A DNA stretch of 64,000 nt from Temnothorax longispinosus (GCF_030848805.1 NC_092362.1:10458157-10522156), one strand, 5' to 3'. Counted from the first letter of the stretch, positions 19,487 to 31,669 are shown. The notes: generated by a model not told the origin, from the sequence alone. Numbers and translations are program-made.

Positions 19487-20120
19487 ATATGCATACATGT
19501 TTATACAAAGGCTGCGTTCGGGGAGCGCGCTATCAGCGCTATTTGCTTATTCTATCCTTGTTTTACACCTGATGAGCGATAAAGATAGAACGATGCAATA
19601 GCGCTAATAGCGCGCTCCCCGAACGCAGCCAAAGTATAATATTACCAGTTTATATCGTGTGCGTTTTCCAACAAGCGACACAAGTCGACACAAACATCGT
19701 TCTATCTTTTTTCTTGGCAATGAGTAACAAAGACAAAACAACACTTATGTCGCACTATATGTTGATATATATAACGGTTTGAATTCAATTAAGTATTATT
19801 TCTAATAGCTTCTTAGTTTTGTTATACATTAGTCTTAAAGTTTGAATGTGTTCTTCTTTTGTTAATAATATTTTTTGAAATTAGATCCAGCTAAAAAAAG
19901 AAGAGTCGAGACCATTTTAGAAAATTATATTACCGATATTCGTCAAGAAAGGGAGGTGATAAAGAAACAACGGGATGAAGAAAATCAACGTCGCGAACAA
20001 CGGAGAGAAGAAAGATATGAAGAAAGAAAAGCTGAGCGTGCAAGAATGCACGAGGATCGAATGAAAATAGAGCAATCATTAGTGGATATTTTACATAAGT
20101 TAGCTGAAGCTAAGAAGTAA
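18284..20120 (+). CDS. Harbinger Myb/SANT-like DNA-binding protein (multi-exon, damaged)
   Basis: Exons inferred from splice signals: 18284-18374 (MEELVEFPVLVDD...), about 18535-18598, 18676-18950, about 19188-19343 and 19885-20120. The third exon holds the Myb/SANT-like trihelix domain with tryptophans spaced as in the family (FSWPDSAVFLLIDLY ... TLWAEIATMM ... QCSNKWSGLKRTYKNI ... SWAFF). The last exon encodes a long charged coiled coil (REEREEERYEERKAERAR-type composition). In PIF/Harbinger elements this protein binds the ends and carries the transposase into the nucleus. The fourth exon has a frame disruption near 19285 (a CTACAGC duplication or slip), so the copy may be inactive. The exon near 18440-18534 is uncertain. 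Confidence 0.7.
19440..19485. repeat. TA microsatellite
   Basis: About 14 TA dinucleotides flanked by GTGTATA words. It explains the open minus frame at this position, which is not a gene. Confidence 0.9.
19510..19630. mobile_element. 121-bp MITE with 37-bp terminal inverted repeats
   Basis: GGCTGCGTTCGGGGAGCGCG at the left is repeated inverted at the right end (CGCGCTCCCCGAACGCAGCC), with the match continuing through CTATCAGCGCTATT. The flanks are AAA on both sides, which may be a 3-bp duplication. No coding capacity. It sits inside an intron of the Harbinger Myb gene. Confidence 0.8.
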
Positions 20121-20166
20121 AAGATCATATCTTATTATCCTATTAAGAATTTTAAAGATTTTATAA

Positions 20167-20400
20167 GGACCGTTCTACAATACGTCGCCAACGCCTTCTC
20201 GTCGCCAGTCGCGAGAGATGACAACTGCTAGTTGAAAATTGTTATTTCTGATTGCTGATTACCAATTACTATTGCTAAAAAGTTAAAAATTTTTTAACTT
20301 TCTTTTAGTAACTGCCAAGCGCAACCGAAAATAACTTATAAGCAGTTGCTATTCCTCGCGATTGATAACGGGACATTTGTGATGTATTGTAGAATAGCCC
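20167..20400. mobile_element. 234-bp MITE, TAA target duplication
   Basis: The left end GGACCGTTCTACAATACGTC pairs with the right end, which reads GGGCTATTCTACAATACATC when reversed. TAA flanks both sides (20164-20166, 20401-20403), so this is most likely a Harbinger-type MITE. It lies just 3' of the Myb gene. Confidence 0.7.
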
Positions 20401-20404
20401 TAAC

Positions 20405-20545
20405 AGTTTAATGAGTTTGAAAAGTATATAAGTTTAAAAAGTATATAAGTTTAAAATGTATATAAGTTTAAAATGTATATAAGTTTAAAAAGTATATAAG
20501 TTTAAAAAGTATATAAGTTTAAAAAGTATATAAGTTTAATAAATA
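20405..20545. repeat. 17-bp tandem repeat, about 8 copies
   Basis: The unit AAGTTTAAAAAGTATAT is repeated head to tail with A/T exchange at one position in three copies. No gene. Confidence 0.9.
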
Positions 20546-20789
20546 TGCAAAATTTAAGTATGTACTGGGTGAGTGCAAATTAACATAATACGTTAAAATT
20601 AAGAATGTGATGACTTGATATGTGATATTCGACAGTTTAATCTGTAATGAGGTTTTTCATGGAGATACAGTATTACTTACATAATAAGTTTACTTTACAA
20701 CACACATATTACAGTATTACTTGCATATTATGAATTTATTATTTTTTTAGCATTATTTTTTAGTATTACTAATGATTCTGGCAAACCAA

Positions 20790-22800
20790 CGCGATAACGT
20801 TGTAGGCGGCGGTTATTACAATTACTTAATTACTATTTGTTTGAAACGCGATGAGATATTGAGGAGAGTGTAGGTATTTGGTACCGCAGGAGGTCGATTA
20901 TGCCTCCGGGTGTCGGCCTACTACCGACGTCTTGACGAGAGGTATCGAGGAATAATTGCACACTCGATTACTGCTGATAATATAATACTTTATTCAGACC
21001 ACGCAACAGCCACGAGAGTCAGTACAATTCTAACGGTCGTCGAGACTCAGTTCTGCCAACCTCGTAACTCTCAACCTCTCTTGCTAGCGCAGGAGAGGGG
21101 GCTGACCAATCAGAAGGGAGACAGATATGCTGCTCCCTACAAGAGAAGGGTGAATATTGCCATCTATGATATTTCATAGAAAGTACTAGCGATTTTGTAA
21201 ACTCACTTCAGTTGGCGAATCTAGTTCCCTAGAAAAATTGTATAGCGTAAAGCGCTAGAGGCGCGACGTATCGATATTCAATTCATGTAATTGCCGCGTG
21301 AAGAAGAAAGCGCGCGTGCATGCACAAGCTTGCGGCCCGGGCAACCGGCGTTATTCGTTTCTTGTTTGTCAATAAGTGAAGACATGTTTCTGACTTTCTG
21401 CCGTATAATCTGAATTCGGTATTATATTGAATGCGAGTCATTCTATCTACAAGTTGTGATACTTATATAAGCGAATAAGAAGTACGAGAGGATCCGAGGG
21501 ACTGTAATGAGAAGTACGAGAGGATCTGAGGGACTGTAATTGGCACACGGCAGGATCAGGGCTCGATATCATTCTCAGACGTATGAGAGATCAACGCCAT
21601 TACTCCGTTTCTTGATGATGACGACACATTCTGGAGAGACCAAGGGAGCGACTATTATGGACATAGTCTGTTCGGATCTTTTCTGGAAGTGTATTCAAAT
21701 ACGGTAGACATCAGAATACAGGTAACTCTTAGATTTCTGAATAAGAATCATTGATCCTCTTAAACAGTATCGGTTACGATCATTGATTCCAGAAATCTCG
21801 AGAGATCTACCGTTCAGTAAAGGACATAGAAAAGGCTTCAGCACTAAGCGAAGCATTTTATCGACGGGAACGATAATCGTTTTTTTTCACTTGAGTACTC
21901 AAGATATTTGTTTACGGATTGCAACCATTTTTTTGACTGTTCATTCTTACTATTTCATTCTGGCCAAGTAAAGTAAATTATGTAAGCTTACGACACGTTT
22001 AATTCTATTTTGGGTGATAGTTAATGTCACATATTTCTCGATACATATTGCGAAGTGATTCATTTGTTTAATCAATACGAACGAATGCATAAAATGTTTA
22101 AGATAAGATGTATATTGCCTCAATTGTTTTGAACAAGATTCGCCATAAAGTTAACGTTCATTTATTCAGAAATTATATTCAACGGTGTGACACACAATAT
22201 GTTGATTCATGTGAAATACTTAAAGTCTTCGTTGCGTTTTTCACGAATCGTTGTGAATTAATGTGTTTAATAACGATTATTATTTAACGCATTATTCACT
22301 TATAAAAATTTATATATAAGATTATTTTGGTTCATTATTAATTATAATATCAGTTTCTTGTCATGTCTAATAGTCTTTTCAGTGATTAAATAATTTAAAG
22401 ATATATTCAAAGCTATCATATCATAATGATTCTTTATTTATAATTACCTTGTGAAATATTATTATTTTACGTTCCAAGTTTCAAACGGAGATTATACGTT
22501 TAACTAATGATTATGTTCTCTTCATTGAACGGACTATTACAATGTGAATTATATATATTATTTTTTGATTCATGGGATTATTGAATTTTGCCATAATGAC
22601 TTATGAATGTGATTAAATTTGTTCTGTTATATTCTCTAAATATATTATATATTTTGTCAACGATTAAAGATCAGTGTTTCCTTCACCGCCATAGCCCACA
22701 ATCTGAACGGGTTGTGTACACTATTACTTATTGAAGTTGATTATATTATAATATTTTTTATAATATTTAAAACTGTAGGAAGAAGACAAATAAAAGTAAA
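20790..22800. other. Unidentified non-coding insert within the Harbinger element
   Basis: About 2 kb without coding sequence between the two convergent Harbinger genes. The first 400 bases are GC-richer (GTAGGCGGCGGTTATTAC ... CTGACCAATCAGAAGG) and resemble an LTR or leader. A roughly 31-base unit (GAAGTACGAGAGGATCYGAG) is duplicated at 21480-21540. I looked for TG...CA ends with a 5-bp duplication and did not find one, so no class is assigned. Confidence 0.35.
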
Positions 22801-23002
22801 TACAAAAAGAAAACTCTATTGAAAGACGTGTAATTATTACTATATAGTAATCATCTTGGTGTTAAAATGATTGTTTATAACATAAGATACATGCTCGGGA
22901 TATATATATATATATTTCGTAATTATCTTGGTAGTTTAAATAACTTTCTATTACACTTTCATCGGCAAAGCATTCATAATTCTATTTCTTTTTTTATTCC
23001 CT

Positions 23003-23823
23003 TTAATTCACCGCATTGCCATGTACAACTGGATTTATTTCATTGTCATGTTCACATACGCCAATGAGCATTTCATCATTTTGAAGTATACAAATATTAT
23101 GTAGTACACAACATGCGATAATAAATTCAGGGATTTTTTTTATATCGATTAATGGCAAACAATCTAGCAATATTCTGAAACAAATTTTTAATTGCCCTAT
23201 TGCTCTTTCGACTGCCATCCTCGATGATGACAAACAAAAATTGAAATTTGTTTGCCGAATTGTTAGATGTCCGTTATTCCGAAAGGGCACCATTATATGG
23301 GGATGAATACCATAGGCAGCATCTCCAATGATATGAGAATCATTCGGAAAATACTCCTCGGGAAATTCGAGAAATCGAGCCACCGGTGAATTCCGGAATA
23401 CTCTCGCATCGTGGACAGAGCCCGGCTGTCCAGCATAGCAATGTGTAAATAAGCCCTGAGAATCACATACAACTTGAACGTTCATGGAGTGAAACCCTTT
23501 TCTATTAATATAAGAGTTTGCATCTTCGACAGGGGCTCGGATTTTAATGTGCGTGCCATCGATAGCGCCAACTATGTTGGGAAAGCCACATGATCGTTGA
23601 AATCGTTCCATCACATTTAGAGCAATTTGATCTCTCGGCCATCTAATAAAACGAGGTGCAACACAATGTAGAGCATATGTTACTCGCCGTAATGCTCGAA
23701 AAGCAGTTGCTCTCCCGACACCAAATTTTGTAGCTACAGATCTACAACAATAATATGTCATGTGAATTAAATAATGTTACAACTTCTTAAGTAACATTTA
23801 ATATATTATATCTTTAATATATA

Positions 23824-23874
<51 letters not shown>

Positions 23875-24642
23875 TATATTTTGCCATATTTTCATTGTAC
23901 AGAATAAGTATTAAATATACCTGTAGGAATCAGGTGTAGCCATAAACCAGATGGCTATAAGTAATTGTTTTTTCTCTGATATTCTTTTTCTACCATAAGG
24001 TATATTATTATTAATAGCACGTAATCCTGGACCAATTACTCCAAGCACCATTTCAAATGTTGCAGGAAACATTCTAAAATAGAGAAGTTTAACTGATAAA
24101 ATCTAATAAAAACAAATAATTTTGTAAAAATTAATTTTATAAAAATTTCATTAATTTTTGAAAAATAAGAACATGAAATAAATAAAAAAATGGGTTAAGT
24201 AATTAATTATTTTGATTAAGTAATTATGTTAATTAAATATTTACAAAATTAATTGTTTTTATTATATTTTAATAATGGTGTTTTGGAATAATCGGAGTAA
24301 AAAAATTAATTAATTTATGTTCTCATTTTTTAAATACAAAAATATAATTATATAATTATTACTCAACCGAAAATGTTCTTTAAATATTGTTTTCGAATAT
24401 CCAGGAATAACTCGTTCTACATAATCTGTTAATTTTTCCACAAAAACCATCTCTCCGCGTGTTTCATTAACCATTAATACTGTATATAATATTTCCATTT
24501 CTGAATTAAACAGAATATCTTCATCTTTATCTTCATTTTCACTATCACTGGATTCACTACTGCTAATTTCGTTGTCATTTGAATTTATTAGTAACAATGA
24601 GGTTATTGTTGATAGAGCGTCGTTCATGGTAGCGTCATCCAT
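23003..24642 (-). CDS. PIF/Harbinger DDE transposase (HARBI1-like), three exons
   Basis: Exons 24642-24368, 24073-23921 and 23741-23003 join in frame to about 388 residues, the usual length. The joins use GT...AG signals and restore the family block HF-R-M...F and then DSY-R-SVATKFGVG. The catalytic triad can be seen: Asp in GAIDGTHIKI, Asp in GSVHDARVF, and Glu in RMAVERAIGQLK; the later HNIC block is also present. An acidic Ser-rich N-terminus (SSSESSDSENEDKDED) precedes the helix-turn-helix region. I chose MDDATMND at 24642 because an upstream Met at 24702 would place coding sequence within the terminal repeat. The frame is intact. It could be active if the Myb partner is supplied. Confidence 0.9.
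23818..23876. repeat. TA microsatellite in transposase intron
   Basis: A long TA run with ATTAATATAT edges fills most of the second intron of the Harbinger transposase. Confidence 0.9.
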
Positions 24643-24959
24643 TTTCAACTTTACATCAAACGCATCAAGAGCTGTTCCGTTTCTAAGAGCGCATATGCGC
24701 ATCAGCGAAACGGAACGATATCAATGCGCGCAGCGCTTTGGCTGCGATCCATGCGCTCACTGCGCGAAACGGAACGGACCCTGAGTGTCGTCTTATCGAC
24801 ACGCTACGCTGATTCGTTGGGTCTAAAAGTATAAGAGCCAATCACGTGCTATGCTACTGAGCGGTTTTGCTGAACGCGCCCAACGTTTTTCTCTGAACTT
24901 CTTTCTCAATTGCTCTTCCTTTCTCCGCTCTCACTCCACTTTTACATGAAATTAATCTG

Positions 24960-25878
24960 AATTTAATGAAAATAATGAAGATAAATATTTATTATGTATT
25001 AAAAATAAGAAAAAAAATTCAAAAATGAGAAAAAATAAAATTATATAAATGTGATTGTGCAGATTGAATAATATAAATGTATTGAGGTAAATTACTAGAA
25101 AATATAATGTTATATAACATATATTGAACAACCGAAAAGCAAAATATAATATTTTATACATTATACTTATAAGAAAACAATTATAATTATAAAATATTTA
25201 ATATAAAATAGTTTTATTACATTAAATGAAATAAATGAATGATTTAATTATGCATCCAAAATAAAAATGAGATATATATTTATGCTTAAATTTAAAATGC
25301 GATAAATGAAATTTTAATTTTAATACAACGATATGTTAATATTACATTTTAAAATAATTTTATGTATACCTATACAAAAAGAATATACCTGTAATAAATA
25401 TAACTGCAATATATTAAAAGTACATGTTTTATTAATAAATATAATAAAAAAACTACATTTTTTATGTAAAATAAAATTGTATCTTTATTACAATACATAA
25501 GAAATTACATATTATGTATTACCAAATTGTAGTCTTTTTTTCTTTTAATTTATTCACTGCTCCATGCTTCAGCTACTCGATCCACCTCAACACAGACCAG
25601 AGAAACAGAACAAAAAAATACATTAAATACACTTTATTGTACAATTCTTTCATTGATCTGTATCTCAGCTACTCGATCCACCTCGATACAACTCAAAAAA
25701 AGAAAAGGGCAATAAAAGTGCAAGCTACAATAATTACCGTACAATAATGTAAAACAGTTAAAATACTTAAAATATAAACAAGGAATCTATAAAATGTAAT
25801 ATTAATAAACTCCATTTCTTCTCCAAGTTTTTCATTCGTATAACCTTTTGATTATTCATCCTTGAGGCATGTAAGAAC
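24960..25878. other. AT-rich P-element interior without genes
   Basis: No coding sequence. The one structured feature is a diverged direct repeat around TCAGCTACTCGATCCACCTC at about 25569-25590 and 25665-25685, each followed by an A-rich stretch. Confidence 0.4.
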
Positions 25879-25882
25879 TTAA

Positions 25883-26526
25883 GGAGGTTCGATGGCTTCA
25901 TCGGAGGGCGTTGTGGGACGCGGGGGTTCTGAAAACAGCGCACTAGCCTTTGAAGTAGTGGGAATGAAGGGGATTGATCTGATTGGTCGCCGCGTGTATA
26001 ATGCGTGCTGCTGTTCACGTCGTTCACGACCATGACAGTCTATGCAGACGAAAAATCAAGCAATTTATGCTTTAATAATTAATTTTTCTACGAAATGTGC
26101 GGTAACCTTCCCCTTTCTTTCGCTCATTTATTTGTAAATTATTAAGTTACATGTGCAAATTTCTTTTTCTTTATCATTTGCATTTTTTCTTGCACTTATT
26201 TCATTCTGAAGGTATATGCAATATGTCATTTCCCATAAAAACCATAAGAACCTATGTTAAAAATGCAGTCAGTTTCATGCAATTTTAATATGTTGTTCTA
26301 GAATGCAAAATAGAATTATGTGAATTTTTTGGGAATTTTTCACCGTCCCGTTTTAAAATAAATCTACTCCTAAAATTGTACTTTTTAGGTTTTTGGAGTA
26401 CATTTTTTTCAAAACGGGACGGTGAAAAATTCCCAAAAAAATTCACATAATTCTATTTTGCATTGCAGAACGACATATTAAAATTTCATGAAATTCTCTG
26501 CATTTTGTTGTAGCCATCGAACCACC
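25883..26526. mobile_element. TTAA-flanked foldback MITE, 644 bp
   Basis: TTAA flanks both sides (25879-25882, 26527-26530) and the ends are GGAGGTTCGATGGC and, reversed, GGTGGTTCGATGGC. Inside lies a second near-perfect hairpin (about 26300-26465) whose arms contain GGGAATTTTTCACCGTCCCG and its inverse. The TTAA duplication points to piggyBac-type mobilisation. No protein is encoded. Confidence 0.75.
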
Positions 26527-26534
26527 TTAAAAAA

Positions 26535-27135
26535 AAAAAGAAAAAATAATTAATTAATTAAATGTATCACTAACAGTATTCATGCCTTTAAAAATACACA
26601 TGCACCATCGCATATACATATATATATACATACATATATATATTTAACACACACGAATACATGAATTTATGTAACATAAACAATATGAAATTTAATAAGT
26701 AACGTAATGTATAAAAGTCTATTAATGCACACATATTAATACATATATAGTAACGCATAATTTCAACGCACAATATGAACGCATAATATCAAAACACAAT
26801 ATCAATATTAACGCAACTGAAAAAATTGCACATACATGTTGCCATTAATTAAAAGTAAAATGTAAAACGCAACAATACAATCAATACATTATTAAATATA
26901 ATATAAGTTAAACAATATAATTTGAAAATAAACAAAATGCAATAAAAAAACACGCAAAGTTATATATAATGTTATTTGCAAGCAAACAAAACATGCAATA
27001 AATGAACACACAATACTGGGTAAGTAATATATCACAATCCATTATAAGAATAAGAATCAATGAAACAGTAGCCTCAATAATTAAAATATGCCCGTAAAAC
27101 ATAACTCAACATGACAATTAAACATTATAAGAAGA
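26535..27135. other. AT-rich 3' region of the P-element transposase
   Basis: Only microsatellite-like ATACATAT and ACGCAYAATAT words. Minus-strand hydrophobic frames here are composition artefacts. This is likely the 3' flank of the transposase gene. Confidence 0.4.
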
Positions 27136-27139
27136 AAAT

Positions 27140-30100
27140 TTATAAATGGGAAACGTTTAAAAGTTTCCTATTTTTTGTGGTAACCCGTTTGCATGATTTA
27201 TTATGCAGCGATAATGTGTAATATATACGCATACGAAGATATAATTTTATCAAAAATGAAGTAGGGAAATTTGGACATGGCGGTTCAAAAGTTATATTTT
27301 GTGTTAATTGGAATAAATAATTGCCAATATTTTTCTGGAAACAATTCTTCTCAAAATTTTTTACAAATACTTCTTCTAATTTATGAATATAATAACAAAA
27401 ATCACTACTTGGTATGTTTAACTTCCCAAACAAATTTCCTTCTTCGTTTTCATAGGCTCGAAAAGAACAATATAATGTTGTATTTTCTAAGATAGCCATA
27501 TTATCATTCATATATTTTGTACATATATCACAAGAATGTATTGCTGTACATCTTTTAATTAAAAATCCGCAAACATATTTAAATGCATTTTCTTCTGGCA
27601 GATCCATTGAACGATATTCATGAGTCGGAATATTTAAAATGTTATGCGCCGATGATGAAGCAGTAAATTCTGAAACAGTGGACTCTTTGTTATTATCTAA
27701 CGTTCCAATAATATTTAACATATTATCGTTATCAAAAGCACAATTTTGCGTATCCGAATGTTTTAATAATGTTGTACTAAAAAGTTTTTTAAAGGCGCGC
27801 TTAAATTGTATAGGTGTTGAATTAAGACAATTACCGCTTTGTTTCCGAACGGAACCAAAAAAATTTTCGACACAATCTTGATTCAATCTACGTGTTCGGA
27901 GATATGGAAAATTATGATTTTGTAATGTTTCCCAAAGCTGAATGATGCTATTAATTGTTATCTGCCAGCATTCAAAGCATTTAACTTTTACATATTTACA
28001 TTATTATTATTATTAACTACTTTAATACTTTTTATAAGATCTGACATTTCTTGCAAAAACTGCATTTGTTTTTCACTTCCGGTAAAAACTTTTCCATGTT
28101 CTTTAGGATTATTTACGGCGGACGAATTTAACATATCGAACAACTTATCAAAATGATCAATTAAATCTATAGTTCCAACGACTTCAGTTCTACTTGGAAG
28201 AAGACCGACAGACATCTGTGTACACATTCCTGCACATACATGGTTACTAAGTACTTGTACGGCATATTTAACTTTCATTCTCATAAAGTTATTTGGGTCC
28301 ATATGAATTTTTGATAATTTAGGGGCTGCTCTTATCCATTGTTTGACGTCTTGCATATAAAACTGTCTAATATGATCCCACGAAGCTACTTTATTATTAA
28401 ATTCAAAATTATGTTTTAACAAATTATTTCGGGTTGCTTTTATTAAATGTGGAGTGTCAAAAATGTAAACTAAATTTTCTCCGTTAACTGAAAAAGTTGA
28501 ATTTTGTGTAGATATTCCTAAATCACGGGACAGTTGTATAAAATTAGAACCCATGTCTGTAACCAATGCATGCACCATAGCACCTGTATTTCTTAATTTA
28601 ATTATTGTATCAAATATCAGATTTTTTAAAAAGTTCATATGGCATGTAGTCTCTACAAAACAAAAAACAATAGGCACCTTCCAATTACCTGCAATACTAC
28701 GTGCCATAATAACTAAAGCGCTTCTTGCAGGTTTAGATGATTTTTTATCACCAATGTCTTCGAAACCAATTATTTCATCCCGTGATATATTATAAAATAA
28801 TTGAGCTTTTAAACTCATTTCGTCTGCACATATTATGCAATGACGTTCTACGAGAGGCAACGTATTCAATTTCAATTTAAGTGCTTCAAAAATTTTATTA
28901 TTTATACCAGGCTCAATATTCCATTTTTGCGTTAATAATTGTAGAGAACGTACAGAAGGCAATGCAATTGAATTTTTCAATTCCCGGTACATTCGTGGAC
29001 TTAAAAAAAATAATGATAAAGCAAATTTCTTAAATTCGGGATCATATCTTCTGCCACGTTTACATTTTAATTGTGCGTCGACTTGTGCCGCTAATATTCT
29101 ATTAAATTTTTCCGGTAATAACTTACGGCCTAGTTTTATTAGTTGATCGAATTCGTTTTCTTCTTCAACTTTTGTAGCTTTCTTCTTCTTTTCCATACGA
29201 AGCCGTCGGATTGTTTCGCGCATTACTTTATTTTGCGCCTTTAATTTTTAGAACTTGTCTCGCAATTTCCTTTTTCTCGGGCTATCATCGGACGATTTAG
29301 TCTTAACTGCAGGCTTCTTGATAGTGGGTGTGCTCCTATAATATATTCCAAACGTTAGATCATAGCACAAAGATTATTTTTAAATATGATATATGTAATT
29401 ATGTAACTATTTTGCTGTAAGAGACAAAAACAGCAAAATAATATTAAATAAAATCTAAAGTTAAAAGAAATTTAAATATAATGTGTTAATAAATAAATTA
29501 CATATATCCTAACAATTATATTTTATAAGAAAACTTTTATTACATAACAAATAAAGAAAATAAAAATACATGTTTAACTTTAAATTAGTAAAGAAAAACT
29601 TACGGTTGAGTTATTTCTACGTCACTGACAATAATTGGGACGATTGTTTGTGAAGTTTCTGCTTTGCTGAAAATATACAATTTTTTTTCTTTTAGCCATT
29701 ATTGTTAACCCTCAGTTACCTTACGTTTTTACACCCCGATATTACCTCACCAAAATCTGAGAGATCCCTGCCATTTTCTCCAGCTTGTATCTTCAAGACA
29801 AATGCATCAATTTGAAGTCTTTTTTTTTAATCAATGCGTCTTTTAAAGATCTACAAGACTGTGCAAGTTAGATTATTCCAAGTTAAAAAATGTAAATGTT
29901 ATTTAAAAAAAAGGGAAGACGTGTTTTTCTAAAAAAGCGAAAAACTTTACTTTTTTTCAAATTCATGTAGTACTGACTAAAAAAAGATACAAGAATTTTA
30001 TGAATGTCTTAAAAACCCTGCACGTTTTAACAATGTGCAGGGTCTCTCAGACCCAGGTGAGGTAACTGAGGGTTAATAAACGTAAACAAGTCCTTTATTA

Positions 30101-30929
30101 ATATAAATTACCTATTATCTTCTTGCACTTGCATTTCTGCAACAGTTGCCTCAGCACATGTATTTCTGCAACAAAAAATATGTATCATATAATACCTATT
30201 ATAAAATATAATATTATAACAAATAGAAAATTTATATTTAGTATACCTATCTACTTTCTCTTTAACCACATTTTCTTCATTTTGTTGTGTTGTTTGTTCG
30301 GGTGCTGTGTTGTCCCTGAAAGATTTTAATTATTTTATGTTTTTATGTTACTTTCGCGTAATACATAAAAAATAATGTAAATATTGTTAGATATTGTTGT
30401 TATTATTATTTTTTATGTACTACTATTACCGTATACCAATATTATTCAATTTTATACTTTTTTATGAAACAAAACTAATTTAATTAAATTGAAATATGTA
30501 AAATTAATAATTATTTGTTAGTAAAAACTCACTGTTGTTGAAAACCTGGTCGAAAAAATATAGTGGATACAGCATCTGGGTGAAGACAAGCCCTAACTTT
30601 ATTAATTTTGTACCATTTGTTTTCAAAATGCAAATGGCACAAACGACAATTCTGGTGGGCATATTCTGGACCTTTAGGTTCTAGATCCAGCCTTCCACAT
30701 GCTCGTACCCATTGCAGCCATCTGTAAATGTTGTACCATTTTACCAATGACAAAGTAATGCACACATTACAATTAAAAATATAATTTATATAAAAAATAA
30801 TAATATTATATAAAGCAATGTGTTATACCTGTCTTGTTCCTTTGGAAATTTAAAAAAATGTCGTTGCACATCAATAAACTTCTTAACGCACTCTGGTACT
30901 GCACAGCTTGGCTTTCTTATCGCATTCAT
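27140..30929 (-). pseudogene. P-element transposase (THAP9-like), multi-exon, disabled
   Basis: Exon 1 (30929-30829) and exon 2 (30721-30533) join in frame to give a C2CH THAP zinc finger: CAVPEC, then CRLCHLHF and a PxF-type end. The large exon (29335-about 27990) has a basic KRK segment and coiled coil, then the P-type RNase-H-like domain (RRYDPEFKKFALSLFFLSP, CADEMSLKAQLFY, VTDMGSNFIQLSRDLGI, IFDTPHLIKATRNNLL). The C-terminal part (27140-27886) contains NQDCVENFFGSVRKQSGN. Two lesions are visible: an in-frame stop at 29250-29248 and a frame change at an AAT microsatellite near 28000. Small middle exons at 29600-30320 are not resolved. The protein cut and rejoined element ends, using its THAP domain to bind DNA. 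Confidence 0.85.
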
Positions 30930-31455
30930 TTTTAATTATTATGCAGCAACACCTGAAACAAAGTTAAGATCAAAGTGCTTCCAAGAGAATTGAAAACTTA
31001 TATAATATTTATATAGGTTAACTATTCCCTTAGAAAAAAATTTCTCTTTTATGTTTCCTTCGCTTTTATCACTTATATCACTTATTTCACTTTTATCACT
31101 TTCTTCACTTTTCTTCACTTCATTCTTTCACTGTCTTTATACTTTGTAAACTCTTTTCACTTTAATCACATAAACGTATTCAGAGTCTGTCAAACACTTC
31201 TAACAGCTCTCAATAGCATTCAGTGATTAATTGAGCTAATTCCCTCCAAATTTCTGTTCCAATACAGATAGGCATTTACTTAACTGACCATTTAAATTCT
31301 AAGAGGGAGCGGAGCAGAACGGAAGAAGGAGGAGCAATTGAGAAAGAAGTTCAGAGAACGACGTTCAGATGGGGTTAGTGGGCGCTTACTTATTTCGCGC
31401 ATGCGCACTCCATTTTGGACAACAAGAAATCAGGAGAGTTGCGCTACTGTATGTA

Positions 31456-31669
31456 CTGTGTCCGCGCCTCGCAGACTTTTCCGCGGCTTTAATTGCGAGA
31501 GGCCAAAATTCTGTTATCATAAGATATGGGAGTTCTCATATCGTATCTTGTTACATATCTCCGAATATAGATCATGCCGGGTACTCTAGCTTTATAGACG
31601 AACTTTCCGACTTATGTTCGGCTGTTTCAAATAACAGAATTATCGTTTGCGGAGACTTCAATGCCCACG
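31456..31669 (+). pseudogene. R1-like LINE endonuclease, upstream fragment
   Basis: This encodes the front of an apurinic-type endonuclease: SSHIVSCYISPNIDHAGY, FIDELSDLCSAV and RIIVCGDFNAHV, the last being the catalytic GDFNAH block. It stops abruptly at 31669 where the Academ-like composite starts. The next part of the same domain resumes at about 46145 (LLEDWSSHLDLRLMN), about ten residues later in the family alignment. So this is one LINE, split. Confidence 0.85.

Larger units (their letters stand above)
18046..24781. mobile_element. Complete PIF/Harbinger transposon, 6736 bp
   Basis: Both ends begin GGGTCCGTTCCGTTTCGCGC in inverted orientation and continue with GAGCGCATG; a second CGTTCCGTTTC lies about 50-75 bases inside each end. 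The element is flanked by a TGA target duplication (18043-18045 and 24782-24784), fitting the TNA preference of this superfamily. It encodes the standard pair: a Myb/SANT protein (plus) and a DDE_Tnp_4-type transposase (minus), convergent. It carries at least two smaller inserted elements (19510-19630, 20167-20400). It is inserted in the left terminal repeat of the P element. Confidence 0.9.
17917..31455 (-). mobile_element. P element (THAP9-like transposase) with nested Harbinger
   Basis: The outer ends match as inverted repeats: CACAGTATATACAGTAGCGC at 17907 on the left and, reversed, CACAGTACATACAGTAGCGC on the right near 31455, continuing through TTGTCCAAAATGGAGTGCGC and AAGTAAGCGCCCACTAA. 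The repeat resumes after the Harbinger insertion with TCTGAACTTCTTTCTCAATT (about 24890) and its partner at 31335-31355. The only full gene inside, apart from the Harbinger genes, is a THAP/P-type transposase on the minus strand. Without the 6.7 kb insertion the element would be about 6.8 kb. I could not find the expected 8-bp target duplication; the left flank is itself repeat. Confidence 0.75.

Noticed and set aside
19299..19508. Hydrophobic minus frame
   Set aside because: Generated by the TA microsatellite.
20790..22800. LTR retroelement inside the Harbinger
   Set aside because: Leader-like words are present, but no TG...CA ends with a direct duplication and no coding sequence were found.
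17917..31455. 8-bp target duplication for the P element
   Set aside because: The flanks do not agree on any 8-bp direct repeat; adjoining sequence is itself repeat and partly inverted, so ends are given without a duplication.
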